From Salana multivorans (GTDB taxonomy: Bacteria > Actinomycetota > Actinomycetes > Actinomycetales > Beutenbergiaceae): a DNA stretch of 64,000 nt. Shown here piece after piece: positions 26,633-35,380 of this stretch. The translations under genes were made by a program, and so were the position numbers. How positions within the stretch are numbered: position 1 is the stretch's first letter; each line of letters begins with the position of its first letter. The notes beneath the pieces are model-generated. The model was not told the origin of the DNA and made no database searches. It worked only from the letters and a program-made list of their open reading frames with translations. Location of the stretch: contig NZ_RKHQ01000002.1 in assembly GCF_003751805.1 (NCBI RefSeq), positions 62,001 to 126,000 of the forward strand, in the 5' to 3' direction.

Positions 26633-27858
26633 GGGGTCGGCTCCCCGCCCCCGGGGGACCGCCGGCGGAGCCGGATCCGGAAGTCACGCAGCGTGTAGCC
26701 GGCGACGAGGTCGTCCCAGCCGAGGGTCGGGCGGCGCACGACGACCGGGTCCTGCGCCAGCAGGCGGGTCAGCAGCACCTCGGTCTCCATGATGGCGAGC
26801 GGCTGGCCCGGGCACCGGTGGGCGCCGTCGCCGAAGCTCATGCCGGCCGCGTGGACACCGCGCGGGGTGTGCCGCACGGGGCAGAGCGACATCGGGTCGT
26901 CCCCGAACGCCTCGGCGTCGGTGTTCGTGTCGCGGACGCGCAGGTCCACCAGGTCGCCGGGGGAGAGCTGCCACTCCTGGTCGCCGTCGCGGATGGTGAA
27001 CGCCTCGCTCACCCGCCGGTACAGGTGCCCGACGACGGGCTCGAGCCGGATGAGCTCCTCGAGGATCGCGAACCGGGCCGCCTCGTCGCCGGCCTGGTAC
27101 TCCGCCCGCAGCCCGGGGTTCTCGAGCAGGTGCCACAGCGCCATCGCGATGAACTCGCGCGTCGTCACCATGCCCGCCGTCCCGTAGGTGAGGCACTCGA
27201 CGAGGATGTCGCGATCGGTGTAGCCCTCGTCGAGGAGGTGGCTTACGACGTCGTCGGCCCGCCGGCGACGCCGGGTGCGGATCGCCGGGCGGACGTCGGC
27301 GAGGTAGAACCCGACGACGGGCCCGAGGCCGTTCCAGGCGGCGAGGGCCCACTGGCCTCGGGAGCGTCCGAGGTCCGGTTTCTCGATGTCGAAGGGCGGC
27401 TGGCGGAAGAACGCGACGAGCCGGCGGGCCATCCTCTCCGGCGGCGCGTGCGTGAGGCCGACCACCCGCCCGGTGACCTCGACCGAGTAGAGCAGCGCGA
27501 GCTCGTCGACCGGCGCACCGCCGGCGGCCAGGGCGCGCGCGACGAGCCGATCGGCGCACTCCACCATGTGCGGGCGGTAGCGCTCGGCGACGACGGCGGG
27601 GGAGAAGAAACGACCGACCTTGCGCCGCTGCTCGTCGTGGAGCCGACCGTCGGAGATGAGGATCGGATGGTGCTCCAGGTAGCCGGTGGGGATGAACTCC
27701 GCCGTGAAGCCCGCCTGCGTCGTCGCGCCCCGCGCCTGGAGCACCTGACGCGCCGCGGCGTAGGAGCGGATCCGCCACCCGCTCGGCCGACGCTCGACGC
27801 GTGGCCCCCCTGGCGCGTCGTCCGGCGCGACGGCTCGCCGCTCGCTCGCCCGTGCCAT
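26629..27858 (-). CDS. Cytochrome P450, probable carotenoid ring hydroxylase
   Basis: This 409-residue soluble P450 has the haem-binding FGDGAHRCPG near residue 350, I-helix motif GTAGMVTTREF near 235 in place of the usual AGxxTT, and an ExxR pair near EEYQ/EELIRLEPVV. The ATG at 27858 has GGAGGAGG upstream. It is divergent from crtYc-crtYd-crtT-crtU and cotranscribed with photolyase. In Brevibacterium a P450 is linked to hydroxylation of isorenieratene to 3,3'-dihydroxyisorenieratene; the same role is inferred here. A ferredoxin reductase gene lies 9 kb away (36460-37593). Confidence 0.85.
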   Translation of the reverse strand: MARASERRAVAPDDAPGGPRVERRPSGWRIRSYAAARQVLQARGATTQAGFTAEFIPTGYLEHHPILISDGRLHDEQRRKVGRFFSPAVVAERYRPHMVECADRLVARALAAGGAPVDELALLYSVEVTGRVVGLTHAPPERMARRLVAFFRQPPFDIEKPDLGRSRGQWALAAWNGLGPVVGFYLADVRPAIRTRRRRRADDVVSHLLDEGYTDRDILVECLTYGTAGMVTTREFIAMALWHLLENPGLRAEYQAGDEAARFAILEELIRLEPVVGHLYRRVSEAFTIRDGDQEWQLSPGDLVDLRVRDTNTDAEAFGDDPMSLCPVRHTPRGVHAAGMSFGDGAHRCPGQPLAIMETEVLLTRLLAQDPVVVRRPTLGWDDLVAGYTLRDFRIRLRRRSPGGGEPTP

Positions 27859-28008
27859 GCGACCTCCTCCGCGGTTCGGGTTCCTCCCCCCTACCCTCCC
27901 ACTGTGCGGGACGACGAGGCGTGCCCGGCCGCGATGGTCCCGGTTCCACCGGCGACGCGGCTCGATGCGCGTGTAGGGTCGCAGGCACACGAGACGAGAG
28001 GTGCGCCC
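27859..28008. promoter_or_regulatory. Divergent promoter region of P450-phr and crtYc operons
   Basis: 150 bp between divergent starts. TAGGGT at 27973-27978 is a possible -10 for the crtYc operon, with a Shine-Dalgarno (GAGAGG) near 27996-28001. No clear palindromic operator is seen. Confidence 0.35.
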
Positions 28009-28419
28009 GTGGACTCCTGGCAGTACGTGATCCTCCTCGGTGCCTGTCTCGTGCTGACCCTCCCCCTGGAGCTGGTGCTCGGGGCGCGGGTCTACCGCTC
28101 GCCCCGCCGGCTGGTCCTGGCGATGATCCCCATGCTCGTCGTGTTCCTCACCTGGGACGTCGTGGGGATCGTGCGCGAGCACTGGTGGTACTCGGAGCGC
28201 TACGTCTCGGGCCTGCGGATCGGGCCGATGCCGCTGGAGGAGCTGCTGTTCTTCCTCGTCATCCCCGTCTGCGGCCTGCTCACCTACGAGGCCGTCGGTC
28301 GGGTCGTGACGCTGGTCCGGGAGCCGGGCCGCCTCGCCTTCCGATGGCCGGACGGGCTCGTGCGCGTCGCGCCGGCCGGGGACGAGACGACGAAGGGCAC
28401 GGTCGAGCTGCATGGGTGA
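28009..28419 (+). CDS. crtYc: Lycopene cyclase subunit CrtYc
   Basis: This 136-residue membrane protein has three helices and the motif GPMPLEELLFFLVIPVCGLL, the PxEE signature of the CarR/CrtYcd cyclase domain. It is one half of the heterodimeric lycopene beta-cyclase used by actinobacteria. The GTG at 28009 gives the family start DSWQYVILLG. Its stop overlaps the crtYd start by 8 nt. The enzyme closes beta rings on lycopene, the precursor step for aromatic carotenoids. Confidence 0.9.
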   Translation: MDSWQYVILLGACLVLTLPLELVLGARVYRSPRRLVLAMIPMLVVFLTWDVVGIVREHWWYSERYVSGLRIGPMPLEELLFFLVIPVCGLLTYEAVGRVVTLVREPGRLAFRWPDGLVRVAPAGDETTKGTVELHG

Positions 28420-28726
28420 GTACACCCTCCTGACGCTCCTGGGCATCGTCGCCGTCGTGGCCCTGGAGCTGCTGTGGGCGCGCACGGGCATCTTCCGCTC
28501 CGGCCGCTACTGGGCCTCGATCGGCATCATGGTGTTCTTCCAGGTCTGGGTCGACGGCTGGCTCACGAAGCTGTCGGCGCCGATCGTCCTCTACGCGCCG
28601 GACGAGATCTCCGGCCTCCGCTTCCCCTGGGACATCCCCGTGGAGGACTTCGGCTTCGGGTTCGTCATGCTCACCCTGACGATCATCTGCTGGATCCGCC
28701 TGGCCCCGGACCGGGAGGCGCCGTGA
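28412..28726 (+). CDS. crtYd: Lycopene cyclase subunit CrtYd
   Basis: This 104-residue second half of the heterodimeric lycopene cyclase has three helices and the motif FPWDIPVEDFGFGFVMLTLT (PxED signature). It overlaps crtYc by 8 nt and its stop overlaps the methyltransferase start (GTGA), giving tight coupling. The pair acts in the membrane on lycopene from CrtI. Confidence 0.9.
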   Translation: MGEYTLLTLLGIVAVVALELLWARTGIFRSGRYWASIGIMVFFQVWVDGWLTKLSAPIVLYAPDEISGLRFPWDIPVEDFGFGFVMLTLTIICWIRLAPDREAP

Positions 28727-29487
28727 GCGACCTGGCCGCGGCGTTCGACCGGGGCGCCGCCAACTACGACCTCCTCGTCTCGCTCAACCCGGGCTATCAC
28801 CGCCACCTGGGTTCCGCCGCGACCGTGCTGGTCCGACGCGCGCTCGCCCGGCGAACGGGCGCGAGGCTGCTCGACCTCGCGTGCGGGTCGGGCGCTTCGA
28901 CGCGCGCGCTGGTGGACGCCGTCGCCGCCGATCGGCCACCCGGCAGGACTTCCGCCAGGACCCCCGCCGAGGCTCCCGTCGCGATCCTCGGCGTCGACCT
29001 GTCCGACGGCATGCTGGAGCAGGCGCGGCGCAAGACGTGGCCCGCCGGTGTCGAGTTCCGTCGCGGCCGGGTCGGCGACCTCGACCTCGACTCCCTCGGC
29101 GAGGGCGCGTGGGACGGGGTGCTGGCCTGCTACCTGTTCCGCAACGTGCCGCCCGACGAGCGCGACGCCGCCCTCCGCGAGGTCGCCCGGCTGCTGGCGC
29201 CCGGCGGCTGGCTCGTCGTCCAGGAGTACTCGGTCGCCGGGAGCCCCGTCGCTCGGCTCGTCTGGGACCTGGTGAGCTGGGCGATCATCATCCCGCTCGG
29301 AGTCGTCGTCGACCGCAACCCCGGCCTGTACCGCTATCTCTGGCGGAGCGTGCGAGGGTTCGACTCGACCGGCGCGTTCGCGCGACGTCTCGCGGCGGCG
29401 GGCTTCGAGGACGTCCGCCACCGGACCGTCCCCGGCTGGCAGCGCGGCATCCTGCACACCTTCGTCGCCCGGCGGGCCGCCCGATGA
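28723..29487 (+). CDS. crtT: SAM-dependent methyltransferase CrtT-like
   Basis: This 254-residue class I methyltransferase has SAM motif I LLDLACGSGAST near residues 47-58, motif II ILGVDLSDGMLEQAR and the ubiE-like CYLFRNVPPDERDAALREV. It sits between the cyclase and crtU genes, the place of crtT in the Streptomyces griseus crtYTU operon. The function of CrtT in carotenoid formation is not settled; ring methyl shift is done by CrtU itself. Start GTG at 28723, overlaps on both sides. Confidence 0.78.
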   Translation: MSDLAAAFDRGAANYDLLVSLNPGYHRHLGSAATVLVRRALARRTGARLLDLACGSGASTRALVDAVAADRPPGRTSARTPAEAPVAILGVDLSDGMLEQARRKTWPAGVEFRRGRVGDLDLDSLGEGAWDGVLACYLFRNVPPDERDAALREVARLLAPGGWLVVQEYSVAGSPVARLVWDLVSWAIIIPLGVVVDRNPGLYRYLWRSVRGFDSTGAFARRLAAAGFEDVRHRTVPGWQRGILHTFVARRAAR

Positions 29488-31055
29488 CCGGGCTCGCCCG
29501 CGGCGGCCGCGCCGACCGCCGGGACCTGCCCGGCCGGGACCCGCGCGCCGTCCGGCACCCCGCGCGGCCGGGTCGCTACCGGGTGACGGGGGCGCGTCGC
29601 GTCGTGGTCGTCGGCGGCGGGATCGCCGGCATCGCCGCGGCCACCGTGCTGGCGGAGCGCGGCGTCGAGGTGACCCTGGTCGAGGCCGACCCTCGGCTCG
29701 GCGGACGCGTCGCGGCGTGGCCGCTGGACAACGGCCGCACCATGAGCCGCGGGTTCCACGCCTTCTTCCGGCAGTACTACAACCTGCGCTCGCTCCTGCG
29801 CCGGGTCGACCCCGACCTCGCGCGGCTGGTCGCCGTCGAGGACTACCCGCTCCAGCGGCCGGACGGGCTGCGCGACTCGTTCGCCGGCATCCCGCGCACC
29901 CCGCCGTTCAGCATCCTCGGCTTCGTCGCGGCCAGCCCGACGTTCACCGCTCGCTCGCTCCTGCGCGTGAACGTCCCCGCCGCCCTGGAGCTCCTGCGCG
30001 TCTCCTTCCCCGAGACCTACTCGACCTACGACGGGGAGTCGGCCGCGGACTTCCTCGAGCGTCTCCGGTTCCCCGCGGCGGCGCGCGACCTCGCGCTGGA
30101 GGTCTTCGCCCGCTCGTTCTTCGCCGACCCCTCGGAGTTCGCGGCGGGCGAGCTGGTCGCGATGTTCCACACCTACTTCCTCGGCTCGGGGGAGGGGCTC
30201 CTCTTCGACGTCCCGGACGACGACTACGACACGGCCCTGTGGGCCCCGCTGGCCGGCTACCTCGACGACCTGGGCGTCCGGGTCCTGACGTCGACGCGGG
30301 CCGCCGCCGTCGAGGTCACGGAGCCCGGCGCGCGCGTCGGGACCGATGCCGGCGCGCTCGACGCCGACGCCGTCGTCCTGGCGACGGATCCTCGGTCCGC
30401 GCGGGGTCTCGTCGCGGCGACGGACCTGGCGCCGACCTGGCGGGAGGAGGTCGCGGCCACCAGGAACTCGCCCCCCTTCGTCGTCGTGCGGCTGTGGCTC
30501 GACGGCGAGATGGACGGCGACCGGCCGCCCTTCGTCGGAACGAGCGGCTACGGTCCCCTCGACAACGTGTCGGTGCTGGAGCGCTTCGAGGCCGGGGCCG
30601 CGGCGTGGTCGGCGCGCGCCGGGGGCTCCGTCGTCGAGCTGCACGCCTACGCGTGCCGGCCGAGCGTGGTCGACGACGAGGACGAGCTCGCCCGGCTCGT
30701 GGGCGACCTCGAGACCGAGCTGCACCGGCTCTACCCGGAGACAGCCGGTCTCGCGGTCCGCGCGCGCGAGGTGCTGGTCCGCGACGACTGCGCGCTCATC
30801 GGGCCGACGGGGTGGGATCGGCGCCCGGGCGTGCGCACGCCGTCGTCGCGGCTGGTGCTCGCGGGGGACTGGGTGCGCTGCGACTACCCGGTGGCCCTCA
30901 TGGAGCGGGCGGCGACGACGGGGTACCTCGCGGCCAACGCGCTGCTCGAGGGCTGGGGCGTGCAGGGGCAGGACGTGTGGACGGTCCCGATGACGGGACT
31001 GCTGCGACGGCCGGGGGGATCGGCACCGGAGGGGCGGCGATCCCGACGACGCTAG
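29484..31055 (+). CDS. crtU: Carotene desaturase/methyl-shift enzyme (isorenieratene synthase type)
   Basis: This 523-residue FAD-dependent enzyme converts beta-carotene rings to aromatic phi rings, yielding beta-isorenieratene and isorenieratene. The dinucleotide fold VVVVGGGIAGIAAAT lies at about 40-54, with family segments SRGFHAFFRQYYNLRSLLRR, FARSFFADPSEFAAGELVAM and FHTYFLGSGEGLLFDVPDDD. The C-terminal FAD motif is LVLAGDWVRCDYPVALMERA. These separate it from phytoene desaturases. The first 35 residues are basic and may be non-conserved; a later start is possible. Its stop overlaps the stop of the convergent MarR gene. Confidence 0.88.
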   Translation: MTGLARGGRADRRDLPGRDPRAVRHPARPGRYRVTGARRVVVVGGGIAGIAAATVLAERGVEVTLVEADPRLGGRVAAWPLDNGRTMSRGFHAFFRQYYNLRSLLRRVDPDLARLVAVEDYPLQRPDGLRDSFAGIPRTPPFSILGFVAASPTFTARSLLRVNVPAALELLRVSFPETYSTYDGESAADFLERLRFPAAARDLALEVFARSFFADPSEFAAGELVAMFHTYFLGSGEGLLFDVPDDDYDTALWAPLAGYLDDLGVRVLTSTRAAAVEVTEPGARVGTDAGALDADAVVLATDPRSARGLVAATDLAPTWREEVAATRNSPPFVVVRLWLDGEMDGDRPPFVGTSGYGPLDNVSVLERFEAGAAAWSARAGGSVVELHAYACRPSVVDDEDELARLVGDLETELHRLYPETAGLAVRAREVLVRDDCALIGPTGWDRRPGVRTPSSRLVLAGDWVRCDYPVALMERAATTGYLAANALLEGWGVQGQDVWTVPMTGLLRRPGGSAPEGRRSRRR

Positions 31056-31666
31056 TCCGCCCGGGGCGAGGAGTGTTCGCCCGCGTCCGACTCCCCAGAC
31101 GTCCCCTGAGCCCACGGGACGTCGGTGAGGGAGAGGGACCTGGTCGCGTCCTCGAGGAAGCGGATCACGACCTCGCGCTCGTCGTGCGTCAGCCGTGCCG
31201 CGGCGCCGAACCGCCGGGCCTGCTGACGTCCGACCGTGGCCATGGCCGCCCGGTGCGTCTCCGGCGTGATCCGGACCAGGAGGGCGCGCCGGTCCGACGG
31301 GTGGGTCTCGCGCCGGATGTGCCCGGCGCGCTCCAGCCGGTCGAGCAGCTTCGTCGTCGAGGCGGTCGAGATCCCCAGGTGCTGCGCGATGGCGCCCGGC
31401 GTGGGGAGCGATCCCCGGTTCTGGGACGCGATGAGGAAGTGCAGCGCGCGCATGTCCGTGCGGTTGAGCTTCATGTACCGGGTCGAGGCCTCGCTCAGGC
31501 GCTCCTCGGCCTCGCGCATCCCGGCGATCGCAGACATCAGCCGGGTGATCTGCGCGACGTCTTCGGGCGTCATCCCCGTGCGATCGACGAGCAACCCGGT
31601 CGGGTCCGTCACGTCGACGTCGTACAGCGAGCGCCGGGTGAGCGCCTCCTTCGCCGACCTCGACAT
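31052..31666 (-). CDS. MarR-family regulator of the carotenoid genes
   Basis: This 204-residue winged-helix regulator has the recognition region PTPGAIAQHLGISTASTTKL followed by LLDRLERAGHIRRETHPSDRR, typical MarR. It is longer than most MarR proteins, with ~45 extra residues at the N-terminus and a polar tail. It is convergent with crtU and divergent from crtE, so it most likely controls crtEBI through the palindromes at 31686-31716. MarR-type control of crt clusters is known in other actinobacteria. Effector unknown. Confidence 0.85.
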   Translation of the reverse strand: MSRSAKEALTRRSLYDVDVTDPTGLLVDRTGMTPEDVAQITRLMSAIAGMREAEERLSEASTRYMKLNRTDMRALHFLIASQNRGSLPTPGAIAQHLGISTASTTKLLDRLERAGHIRRETHPSDRRALLVRITPETHRAAMATVGRQQARRFGAAARLTHDEREVVIRFLEDATRSLSLTDVPWAQGTSGESDAGEHSSPRAD

Positions 31667-31794
31667 GGGCCAAGGGTAGCAGTATGGCTAGTATGCTCCC
31701 ATTCTAGTTACTAGCCGGGCTAACGAAAGGCTGAGCCGATGACGCACCTGTCTCCCGACCCACCCGGTCGGGCTCACCGGACGGTCGTGCGCTC
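31667..31794. promoter_or_regulatory. MarR operator and crtEBI promoter
   Basis: An AT-rich island (31678-31716) in GC-rich DNA contains CTAGT-T-ACTAG, a perfect palindrome at 31704-31714, and a longer inverted repeat GGCTAGT (31686-31692) / ACTAGCC (31710-31716). These are good MarR operator candidates in the divergent region. A small ORF with its own AAAGG site follows at 31739. Confidence 0.55.
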
Positions 31795-31798
31795 ATGA
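31739..31798 (+). CDS. 19-codon ORF translationally coupled to crtE
   Basis: ATG at 31739, with AAAGG about 9 nt upstream, opens a 19-residue frame (MTHLSPDPPGRAHRTVVRS) whose TGA overlaps the crtE ATG (ATGA). crtE itself has no good ribosome site, so this mini-ORF probably delivers ribosomes to crtE. The peptide has no recognisable function and might be a remnant of a lost upstream gene. Confidence 0.45.
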   Translation: MTHLSPDPPGRAHRTVVRS

Positions 31799-32898
31799 GC
31801 GCCGCGACGGAGCTCGCGCGGACGGACGGGTCGCACGAGATCACGGCGCGCCTCGCGAGGTTCTTCGACGAGCGCACCGTGCAGGCGGCCGCGTACGGAA
31901 GCGCGTTCGAGCGGCTCTGGCGTCTCGCCGGCGAGGCGGCGACCGGTGGGAAGCTCGTGCGTCCGCTCCTGCTCCTCGACGTCTACGACGCGCTGGCGTC
32001 GCCGCGGCCGGGCAGCGGGATCGCGGACCGGGAGACGGCGCTCGACGTCGCCGCCGCCGTCGAGCTGCTCCACTTCTCCTTCCTCCTGCACGACGACGTG
32101 ATCGACCAGGACACCGTCCGCCGGGGCCGGCCGAACCTCATCGGCGCGCTGATGGACCAGGCGCGCGAGTCCGGCTCGGCGTCCGACGCGCTCGCCGGAA
32201 CGGTGCACTGGGCGCGGACGGGCGCGATCCTCATGGGCGACCTGCTGCTGGCCGCGTGCCACCGGGAGATCGCGCGCGCCGACGTCCCGCGGACGCGACG
32301 CGTGGAGCTCCTCGACCTGCTGGACCGCACGGTGTCGGAGTCCGTCGCCGGCGAGCTGATCGACGTCGGGCTGAGCCACGGGCTCGTCCCGCCGCGGCTC
32401 GCGACCGTCCTCGGGATGACGACGCACAAGACCGCGACGTACACGTTCGAGCTGCCGCTGCGCGCCGGCGCGATCCTCGCCGGGGCCGACGGCGCGACGC
32501 AGGACGTCCTGGGCGCCGTCGGACGCCACCTCGGTCTCGGCTTCCAGCTCCAGGACGACCTGCTCTCCACGTTCGGCGACCCGGCTCGCCACGGCAAGGG
32601 GCGCTACTCCGACCTGCGGGAGGGGAAACAGACAGCGCTCGTGGCCATGGCCCGGACGACGACCTCCTGGCCGGGGATCGAGCCGAGGCTCGGCCGGCCC
32701 GGCCTGACCGACCGGGACGCCGAGTGGCTGGCCGGCGAGCTGGAGGCGTGCGGGGCGCGGACGGCGGTCGAGGGGCTGGTGCGCCGGGAGCTCACGGCCG
32801 CCGTCGACCTCGTCGACGACCCGGCGAACGGGCTGACCGGGTCGCTGCGCGCGGTGCTGCACGAGCTGACCCGCACGCTCCGGGGCAGGTCGGCATGA
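31795..32898 (+). CDS. crtE: Geranylgeranyl diphosphate synthase
   Basis: This 367-residue trans-isoprenyl diphosphate synthase has the first aspartate-rich motif LLHDDVIDQDTVRRGRP near residues 97-113 and the second, FQLQDDLLSTFGD, near 250. It makes C20 diphosphate for phytoene synthesis in the cytosol. The ATG at 31795 overlaps the stop of a 19-codon ORF, and its own stop overlaps the crtB start (ATGA). It heads the crtE-crtB-crtI operon under the MarR-type operator. Confidence 0.93.
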   Translation: MSAATELARTDGSHEITARLARFFDERTVQAAAYGSAFERLWRLAGEAATGGKLVRPLLLLDVYDALASPRPGSGIADRETALDVAAAVELLHFSFLLHDDVIDQDTVRRGRPNLIGALMDQARESGSASDALAGTVHWARTGAILMGDLLLAACHREIARADVPRTRRVELLDLLDRTVSESVAGELIDVGLSHGLVPPRLATVLGMTTHKTATYTFELPLRAGAILAGADGATQDVLGAVGRHLGLGFQLQDDLLSTFGDPARHGKGRYSDLREGKQTALVAMARTTTSWPGIEPRLGRPGLTDRDAEWLAGELEACGARTAVEGLVRRELTAAVDLVDDPANGLTGSLRAVLHELTRTLRGRSA

Positions 32899-33779
32899 CC
32901 TCGCCGCTCGACCGTTTCAGCCGGGTCGCGGCGCGCGCGGCGAACGAGGTCATCGTCGGCTACTCGACGTCCTTCGGCACCGCGACGCGCCTGCTCGGCC
33001 CGCGGCACCGTCAGCACGTCCGCAACGTCTACGCGCTCGTGCGGGTCGCGGACGAGCTGGTCGACGGTGTGGCGGGCGAGGCGGGGCTGTCGCCGGCGGA
33101 TCAGGCCGCTGCCCTCGACCGGCTCCTCGCCGAGACCCACCGGGCGGTCGCCACCGGCTACAGCCCCGACGTCGTCGTCCACGCCTTCGCCCGCACCGCC
33201 CGCGCGGCCGGGATCGGGGCGGACCTCATCGATCCCTTCTTCGACTCGATGCGCACCGACCTCGAGCGCAGCCGCGAGGCGGGGATCGCGTCCTTCGACG
33301 CGCAGGACCACGCCGCCTACGTCTACGGGTCCGCCGCGGTGGTCGGGCTCATGTGCCTGCGGGTGTTCGTGCGCCGCGAGAGGCTCGGGCCCGAGCGGCT
33401 CGCCCGGCTGGAGCACGGTGCGCGGCAGCTCGGCCGCGCCTTCCAGAACGTGAACTTCCTGCGCGACCTGGCCGACGACACGGGACGTCTGCGCCGCGGC
33501 TACCTCGGCGGTGCGACGCGCCTGTCCCGGGGCGAGCGCGACGCGTGGGTCGAGGAGATCCGGGGCCAGATCGCGGAGGCCGAGGCCGTGCTCCACCTCC
33601 TGCCGCGCGACGCTCGCGCCGCCGTGCGCAGCGCCACGTGGCTGTTCGCGGAGCTGACCGATCGGATCGCGCGGGTCGACCCGGCCGAGCTGTCCCGACG
33701 CCGGGTCCGCGTCCCCGACGCGCGCAAGGCCCTCATCGTCGCGCGGGCGCTCGCCCGGACGGCGCGGGAGCCCCGATGA
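32895..33779 (+). CDS. crtB: Phytoene synthase
   Basis: This 294-residue squalene/phytoene synthase family enzyme condenses two GGPP to phytoene. The motif YALVRVADELVDG (first Asp-rich site, DELVD) lies near residue 50 and the second site QNVNFLRDLADDTGRLRRGY near 185. ATGA overlap with crtE and with crtI shows a tight operon. Confidence 0.94.
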   Translation: MTSPLDRFSRVAARAANEVIVGYSTSFGTATRLLGPRHRQHVRNVYALVRVADELVDGVAGEAGLSPADQAAALDRLLAETHRAVATGYSPDVVVHAFARTARAAGIGADLIDPFFDSMRTDLERSREAGIASFDAQDHAAYVYGSAAVVGLMCLRVFVRRERLGPERLARLEHGARQLGRAFQNVNFLRDLADDTGRLRRGYLGGATRLSRGERDAWVEEIRGQIAEAEAVLHLLPRDARAAVRSATWLFAELTDRIARVDPAELSRRRVRVPDARKALIVARALARTAREPR

Positions 33780-35368
33780 CCCGGACCATCGTCATCGGTG
33801 CCGGGGTGGCCGGCCTCGCGACGGCTGCCCTGCTCGCGCGCGAGGGGCACGAGGTCCGCGTGCTGGAACGCGGCGAGGACGTCGGCGGCCGGGCCGGCAC
33901 CCTGGAGCGCGACGGCTTCCGCTTCGACACCGGGCCCTCGTGGTACCTCATGCCGACGGTCTACGAGCACTTCTTCCGCCTGCTGGGGACGAGCAGCGAG
34001 GAGCAGCTGCGGCTGCGGCGGCTCGATCCCGCGTACGCCGTCTTCCGCGAGCCGGAGCCCGGGGGCGAGCCGGAGCCGCCCTTCGTCGTGCCGCTCGGCG
34101 CCGACCGGGTCCGGGCGGCGTTCGAGGCGCGCGAGCCCGGCGCCGGCCGCCGCCTGGCCGCCTATCTCGACTCGGCCGAGCGCGCCTCGGTCATGGCGGA
34201 GCGCTACTTCCTCTACAACCCCTACACCCGGCTCTCCTCGCTGCTGCGTCCCGAGGTGCTGCGGTCGCTGCCGAGCATCGCCGGGCTGCTGACGCGGTCG
34301 CTCGAGAGCTTCGTGGCGCGCCGGTTCCGCGACCCCCTCCTGCGCCAGGTCCTCGGCTACCCGGCCGTCTTCCTCGCCGCCACCCCCGCCTCGGCGCCGG
34401 CCATGTACCACCTCATGAGCTCCCTCGACCTGGCGGACGGGGTGCACTACCCGGAGGGGGGCTTCTGGGAGGTGATGAACCGGCTCGCCGCCCTGGCGAC
34501 GGGGCAGGGGGCGCGGATCGAGACGGGCGCGCTGGTCGAGCGGATCGTGGTCACCGGCCGCGGTCGGGGGCGGCGCGCCGGCGGCGTCGTGTGGCGCGAC
34601 CGGGAGGGCAACCGGCACCGCGAGGAGGCCGACGTCGTCGTGTCCGCCGCCGACCTCCACCACACCGAGACCCGCCTGCTCGGGCCGCGCGACCGCACGT
34701 ACCCCGAGCGCTGGTGGCGCCGTCGGACGAGCGGCCCCGGCGCCGTCCTCGTCCTGCTCGGCGTGCGGGGCCGGCTGCCCGAGCTGCCCCACCACTCCCT
34801 CTTCTTCACCCGGGACTGGGCGCGGAACTTCGGCGCGATCTTCGGCCGCCGCCCGCACGTGCCCGACCCGGCGTCGATCTACGTGTGCAAGCCGAGCCAG
34901 ACCGACGCCGGCGTCGCCCCGGTCGGCCAGGAGAACCTCTTCGTGCTCGTCCCCGTCCCCGCCGATCCCGCCCTCGGCCACGGCGGGGCCGACGGCGGCG
35001 GCTCCGCCGTCGTCGAGGAGGTGGCCGACCGCGTCATCGAGCAGATCGCGGGCTGGGCCGGCATCCCGGACCTGGCCGAGCGCGTGGTGGTGCGCGAGAC
35101 CATCGGCCCGGCCGACTTCGTCCGCGACTTCGACTCCTGGCGGGGCGGCATGCTGGGCCCGGCGCACGTCCTGAGCCAGAGCGCGATGTTCCGGGCGCAG
35201 AACGCGTCGCGCCGGGTGCGGAACCTGTACTACGCGGGAGCCACCACGGCGCCGGGCGTCGGCGTCCCGATGTGCCTCATCAGCGCCGAGCTCGTGCTCA
35301 AGCGCATCCGCGGCGACCACGGCGCCGGTCCGACGCGGCCGCTGGGGGACGACGGGACCGCCGGCTGA
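33776..35368 (+). CDS. crtI: Phytoene desaturase (CrtI type)
   Basis: This 530-residue FAD enzyme desaturates phytoene to lycopene. The N-terminal [20 protein letters not shown] lies at 5-24, followed by GGRAGTLERDGFRFDTGPSWY, the CrtI hallmark. The C-terminal FAD motif is NLYYAGATTAPGVGVPMCLI near 485. It completes the set crtE-B-I-Yc-Yd-U for an aromatic carotenoid. Number of desaturation steps cannot be read from sequence; the cyclase downstream implies four. Confidence 0.94.
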   Translation: MTRTIVIGAGVAGLATAALLAREGHEVRVLERGEDVGGRAGTLERDGFRFDTGPSWYLMPTVYEHFFRLLGTSSEEQLRLRRLDPAYAVFREPEPGGEPEPPFVVPLGADRVRAAFEAREPGAGRRLAAYLDSAERASVMAERYFLYNPYTRLSSLLRPEVLRSLPSIAGLLTRSLESFVARRFRDPLLRQVLGYPAVFLAATPASAPAMYHLMSSLDLADGVHYPEGGFWEVMNRLAALATGQGARIETGALVERIVVTGRGRGRRAGGVVWRDREGNRHREEADVVVSAADLHHTETRLLGPRDRTYPERWWRRRTSGPGAVLVLLGVRGRLPELPHHSLFFTRDWARNFGAIFGRRPHVPDPASIYVCKPSQTDAGVAPVGQENLFVLVPVPADPALGHGGADGGGSAVVEEVADRVIEQIAGWAGIPDLAERVVVRETIGPADFVRDFDSWRGGMLGPAHVLSQSAMFRAQNASRRVRNLYYAGATTAPGVGVPMCLISAELVLKRIRGDHGAGPTRPLGDDGTAG

Positions 35369-35380
35369 CGCCGCCGCGGG

